From: Firmicutes bacterium UBA1422 | GTDB taxonomy: Bacteria; Bacillota; Clostridia; Peptostreptococcales; Anaerovoracaceae | DNA length: 18,952 nucleotides | Reading direction: 5' to 3' | Assembly (NCBI GenBank): GCA_002304835.1 | Contig: DBPK01000001.1 | Coordinates: 121,411 to 140,362 of the forward strand | Part shown: one piece after another, positions 16,188 to 18,952 of the stretch | Layout of the letters: each line of letters starts with the position of its first letter | How positions within the stretch are numbered: position 1 is the stretch's first letter | The notes under the pieces: model-generated | What the model was told of the DNA's origin: nothing | The model's database searches: none | Seen by the model: only the letters and a program-made list of their open reading frames with translations | Translations under genes and position numbers: made by a program

Positions 16188-17303
16188 ATGAGATTTTTTC
16201 TTGCCCTTGTAAGGGGAATGCTGAACTTCATATATTTCTTTCATAAACTGGCGCCCACAAAGAGGCAGATAGCCATACTGAGCCGGCAGGGGGATGAGCC
16301 GTCCCTGGATTTTTCGCTGCTGATAGATGAACTGAAGGCACAGGATAAGGATGTACAGTTAAAAGTGCTGTGCAAAAAACTGCTGAAGGGATTCGGCAAT
16401 AAACCTTCTTACTTTTTCCATCTGATAGGACCCCAGATGCATGCCCTGGCCACTTCAAAGGTAGCCATAATAGACGGATACTGTATAGGAGTAAGTGTTT
16501 TAAAACATAAAGAAGAACTAAAAGTGATCCAGACCTGGCATGCCATGGGAGCCCTAAAGAAATTCGGCCACAGCATATTAGACACCCCGGAAGGGTCATC
16601 AAAAACAATGGCAAGGGGCATGAAGATGCATGCCAACTATGATTACATACTCACCAGCAGCAGGGCCAGCATCCCGGTTTTTTCCGAGTGTTTTGATTAT
16701 GGGTCCGAAGTATTCAAAGTGATCCCTCTCCCAAGGACAGATGTCTTAAGGAGCGCAGAGTATATGAGCATTTACAGAAAAGAGATACAGGAAGCATATC
16801 CGGAAACGAGGGGCAAGAAGAACATTCTTTATGCCCCCACTTTCAGAACTGCAGAAAACATTGAAGAAAACATAAATGCCCTTATCGATGCCGTTGATTA
16901 CAGCAAATACAATATTATTGTCAAGCTGCATCCCCTGATGGGGGATATGGTGCGTTCTGATAAGGCTCTGAAGTGCGAAGGATTTAATACTTTGCAGTGC
17001 TTTTCTGTGAGCGATTACGTTATCTCGGATTATTCCGCAGTCATATTCGAGGCGACTACGGCGGGGATACCGGTATTTCTTTATACCTTTGATTACGATT
17101 CCTACAAGAAAAAAAGGGGACTGGGGATAGAGTACGGCCAAGACGGATATACGGTCACCCATAAGACCCCCGAAGAAGTGATAAATGCCATAGAAAACCA
17201 TGATTATGATCCTTCGGCAATGAAAGCCTTTGCGGACAAATATGTGGATCCCAGAAAGCATTGCACCGGGACACTTGCGACATTCATACTGTCTTTGGTA
17301 TAA
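16188..17303 (+). CDS. CDP-glycerol/ribitol phosphotransferase, TagB/TagF family (second copy)
   Basis: This 371-residue paralogue of the preceding gene has the same layout: a short hydrophobic N-terminus, T-W-H-A-M-G-A-L-K-K-F-G (H118), A-P-T-F-R-T, V-K-L-H-P (H248), and Y-V-I-S-D-Y-S-A-V-I-F-E. Spacing of the two histidines is nearly identical in both copies, but sequence similarity is otherwise modest, so they probably do different steps (for example, a primer and a polymerase, or different acceptors). The motif here reads W-H-A rather than the commoner W-H-G; both catalytic-type histidines are kept. ATG 16179 overlaps the previous stop (ATGA), but the AGGAGG spacing favours 16188. A promoter for tarI overlaps its stop codon. 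A ribitolphosphotransferase (TarL-like) role is plausible from the adjacent tarIJ but not shown. Confidence 0.85.
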   Translation: MRFFLALVRGMLNFIYFFHKLAPTKRQIAILSRQGDEPSLDFSLLIDELKAQDKDVQLKVLCKKLLKGFGNKPSYFFHLIGPQMHALATSKVAIIDGYCIGVSVLKHKEELKVIQTWHAMGALKKFGHSILDTPEGSSKTMARGMKMHANYDYILTSSRASIPVFSECFDYGSEVFKVIPLPRTDVLRSAEYMSIYRKEIQEAYPETRGKKNILYAPTFRTAENIEENINALIDAVDYSKYNIIVKLHPLMGDMVRSDKALKCEGFNTLQCFSVSDYVISDYSAVIFEATTAGIPVFLYTFDYDSYKKKRGLGIEYGQDGYTVTHKTPEEVINAIENHDYDPSAMKAFADKYVDPRKHCTGTLATFILSLV

Positions 17304-17304
17304 T
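17275..17304 (+). promoter_or_regulatory. Predicted promoter of tarI-tarJ
   Basis: TTGCGA (17275-17280) and a perfect TATAAT (17299-17304) are 18 bases apart, with TGG before the -10 (extended -10). It lies over the last codons and stop of the phosphotransferase gene, giving a leader of about 50 bases before tarI. This would let CDP-ribitol synthesis be expressed separately from the upstream genes. Confidence 0.62.
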
Positions 17305-17360
17305 ATATATTTGAGTAAGTTAAAGTTTGATTTTATGGAACTTATCGAGGAGATGAAGCG

Positions 17361-18068
17361 ATGATTTTTGCAGCAGTACTGGCCGGAGGCATCGGCAAGC
17401 GGATGGGAAACGTGGACAAACCCAAACAGTTCCTTATGATAGGCAAAAAACCCATCATAGTTCATACTGTTGAGCAGTTTTGCATACATGATAAATTCGA
17501 AAAGATAATAGTACTTTGCCCCAAACAGTGGATGCCCTACACAAAAGATCTGCTGGACAAGTATCTGGGCCGCACGGACAGGGTCTGCGTGATCGAGGGC
17601 GGAGATATAAGAAACCAGACTATTATGAATGCCATTGACTGGATAGAAAGCAATTACGGCCTTAAAGAAGATACGGTGCTTGTTACCCACGATGCAGTAA
17701 GACCCTTTGTGACAAGCAGAATAATCGAGGACAACATATCAGCCGCAAAAAAATACGGCGCATGTGATACGGTGGTGCCGGCCACAGACACCATTGTCCA
17801 AAGCGATGATGAAAAATGTATTGCGAACATACCCGAAAGATCGAAATTCTGGCACGGACAGACTCCCCAGTCATTTATGGCAGTAAAGTTCAAGGAACTC
17901 TATGAAAGTCTTACTGAAGAAGAAAAGGACATCCTGACGGATGCAGCCAAGGTATTCGTCATGAAGGGCGAGAAGGTCAGAATGGTAGAAGGAGAGAATT
18001 TCAATATCAAAGTCACCTATCCCTATGACCTGCAGCTGGCGGAGACCCTTTTAGAAGGAGACAAATAA
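17361..18068 (+). CDS. tarI: D-ribitol-5-phosphate cytidylyltransferase TarI
   Basis: TarI makes CDP-ribitol from CTP and ribitol-5-phosphate for ribitol teichoic acid-type polymers. The 235-residue protein begins M-I-F-A-A-V-L-A-G-G-I-G-K-R-M-G-N and continues K-P-K-Q-F-L, closely like staphylococcal TarI. V-I-E-G-G-D-I-R-N-Q-T-I-M-N is near 77, V-T-H-D-A-V-R-P-F carries D111 and R114, and G-Q-T-P-Q-S-F and I-L-T-D-A-A-K-V follow. K-V-T-Y-P-Y-D-L is the C-terminal family motif. The related IspD is the alternative, but M-G-N in the loop, the whole-length resemblance to TarI and the immediate tarJ neighbour decide the call. AGGAG (17348-17352) is eight bases before the ATG. The stop touches the tarJ start. 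Confidence 0.93.
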   Translation: MIFAAVLAGGIGKRMGNVDKPKQFLMIGKKPIIVHTVEQFCIHDKFEKIIVLCPKQWMPYTKDLLDKYLGRTDRVCVIEGGDIRNQTIMNAIDWIESNYGLKEDTVLVTHDAVRPFVTSRIIEDNISAAKKYGACDTVVPATDTIVQSDDEKCIANIPERSKFWHGQTPQSFMAVKFKELYESLTEEEKDILTDAAKVFVMKGEKVRMVEGENFNIKVTYPYDLQLAETLLEGDK

Positions 18069-18952
18069 ATGCTCAACACCATTTACAGACTTGTGGAGCC
18101 CATGCGTTTTGAAGCTCAGTTCACAGATATAGACATCAAGGGAGATGATGTTATCGTAAGACCCACACATCTTTCTATTTGCAATGCCGACAGAAGATAT
18201 TACCAGGGCAAGAGGCCTCCCGAAGTTCTTCAGAAAAAACTTCCCATGGCCCTTATACATGAAGGCATAGGAAAGGTGGTATTTGATAAAAAAGGAGAAT
18301 TTCTTCCGGGGCAGCGGGTGGTAATGGTGCCAAATAACCCGGTGGAAGAGGACGAAGTGATCTCAGAGAACTATCTTAGGAGCAGCAGCTTCAGATCCAG
18401 CGGTACTGACGGATTCATGCAGGATAATGTTGCCATGAAAAGGGACAGGATAGTTCCCCTTCACAAAGGCATGAACAAAAAAGTCGCTTCCTTTACGGAA
18501 CTGGCGGCAGTAAGCTACCACACCATAAACAGATTCGGAGAGATAGCACACAAAAGAAGAAAAACCATCGGAGTCTGGGGAGACGGAAATCTGGCCTTTA
18601 TTACTTCCCTTTTCCTGAAAAAAAGGATGCCGGAGAGCCGGATCATCATATTCGGCAAGAATGACTGGAAAATGGTCAATTTCCCCTTTGCGGACGGCAC
18701 ATATAACATAACGGCCATACCAAAAGACCTCTTTGTGGATCATGCATTTGAATGTGTCGGACGGGAGGCATCGGGGGCGGCAGTCAATCAGATAATAGAC
18801 CATATTAATCCCGAAGGCACCATAGCCATAATGGGAGTTTCCGAGGTATTCGTCCCCATAAATACGCGTATGATGCTGGAAAAGGGTCTTCGCATGGTGG
18901 GCAGCAGCCGCTGCGGCAAAAAAGATTTCTGCGACACTCTGGAATTTTACAG
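18069..18952 (+). CDS. tarJ: Ribulose-5-phosphate reductase TarJ (3' truncated by window edge)
   Basis: TarJ reduces ribulose-5-phosphate to ribitol-5-phosphate with NADPH, supplying TarI. The frame starts at ATG 18069, directly after the tarI stop, with AAGGAG (18055-18060) eight bases upstream. It stays open to the window end, giving 294 residues of an expected ~340. It belongs to the zinc alcohol dehydrogenase (MDR) group: S-I-C-N-A-D-R-R-Y-Y holds C38, and L-I-H-E-G holds H64 and E65, the expected zinc ligands. M-V-P-N-N-P, S-S-G-T-D-G-F-M-Q-D and I-G-V-W-G-D-G-N-L (Rossmann glycines) follow, then H-A-F-E-C-V-G-R and G-S-S-R-C-G-K-K-D-F near the end. These match staphylococcal TarJ along the whole visible length. 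Only the C-terminal ~45 residues are missing. Confidence 0.94.
   Translation, partial: MLNTIYRLVEPMRFEAQFTDIDIKGDDVIVRPTHLSICNADRRYYQGKRPPEVLQKKLPMALIHEGIGKVVFDKKGEFLPGQRVVMVPNNPVEEDEVISENYLRSSSFRSSGTDGFMQDNVAMKRDRIVPLHKGMNKKVASFTELAAVSYHTINRFGEIAHKRRKTIGVWGDGNLAFITSLFLKKRMPESRIIIFGKNDWKMVNFPFADGTYNITAIPKDLFVDHAFECVGREASGAAVNQIIDHINPEGTIAIMGVSEVFVPINTRMMLEKGLRMVGSSRCGKKDFCDTLEFY

Noticed and set aside
17335..17364. Nine-codon leader ORF overlapping the tarI start
   Set aside because: There is no ribosome binding site before its ATG. The peptide is better explained as part of the near-repeat of the GT2 gene end.
16746..17690. 314-codon open frame on the minus strand
   Set aside because: It is antisense to the second phosphotransferase and tarI, both strongly supported by motifs. 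The translation has no recognisable domain and a composition typical of reverse-strand shadows.
17361..18068. IspD (isoprenoid pathway cytidylyltransferase) as the identity
   Set aside because: The loop and whole-length resemblance to TarI and the adjoining tarJ make TarI much more likely.
1..18952. Mobile element, CRISPR array, tRNA or riboswitch
   Set aside because: No transposase or integrase reading frame, no regularly spaced repeats, no cloverleaf or known riboswitch-like leader was seen. The gaps are too short to hold most of these.

Overview
The window (18,952 bases) looks like part of a cell-surface glycopolymer locus of a Gram-positive bacterium, probably a Clostridia-like Firmicute. 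The grounds are strong AGGAGG-type ribosome binding sites, heavy use of ATA (Ile) and AGA (Arg) codons, a low to moderate GC content, and teichoic-acid genes (TarI, TarJ and CDP-polyol phosphotransferases) that are typical of Firmicutes. The genus cannot be read from the sequence. No rRNA, tRNA, CRISPR array, transposase or integrase was seen. No gap between genes exceeds about 130 bases.

Layout, left to right. (1) 1-6014, AT-rich: the C-terminal end of a Wzx-type flippase, a DUF2304 small membrane protein, a large DUF2142 membrane protein with its own promoter, and a 985-residue fusion of a methyltransferase with two GT2 glycosyltransferases. (2) 6026-11615: a strong promoter, then a GT2 gene, rmlD, another GT2 gene with a detached coiled-coil tail ORF, and rmlA, rmlC, rmlB. 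All four dTDP-L-rhamnose enzymes are present. (3) 11672-13549: a large two-domain GT2 protein. (4) 13582-14905, minus strand: a polysaccharide pyruvyl transferase. Its well-placed start codon is out of frame with the body of the gene at a run of seven C. (5) 15010-17303: two paralogous CDP-glycerol/ribitol phosphotransferases of the TagB/TagF family. (6) 17275-18952: a promoter followed by tarI and tarJ (tarJ is cut by the window edge), which make CDP-ribitol.

Taken together, the genes can supply dTDP-rhamnose and CDP-ribitol, assemble a glycan with several GT2 enzymes, add polyol-phosphate units and possibly a pyruvyl group, and move the product across the membrane. A rhamnose-containing polymer carrying ribitol- or glycerol-phosphate is the simplest reading, but the structure is an inference. 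The most interesting points are the pyruvyl transferase frameshift at a C7 tract (a possible on/off switch), a glycosyltransferase separated from its coiled-coil tail by one in-frame TAA, a 19-base near-repeat at the two ends of the pyruvyl/phosphotransferase block, and a sharp rise in GC across the locus.
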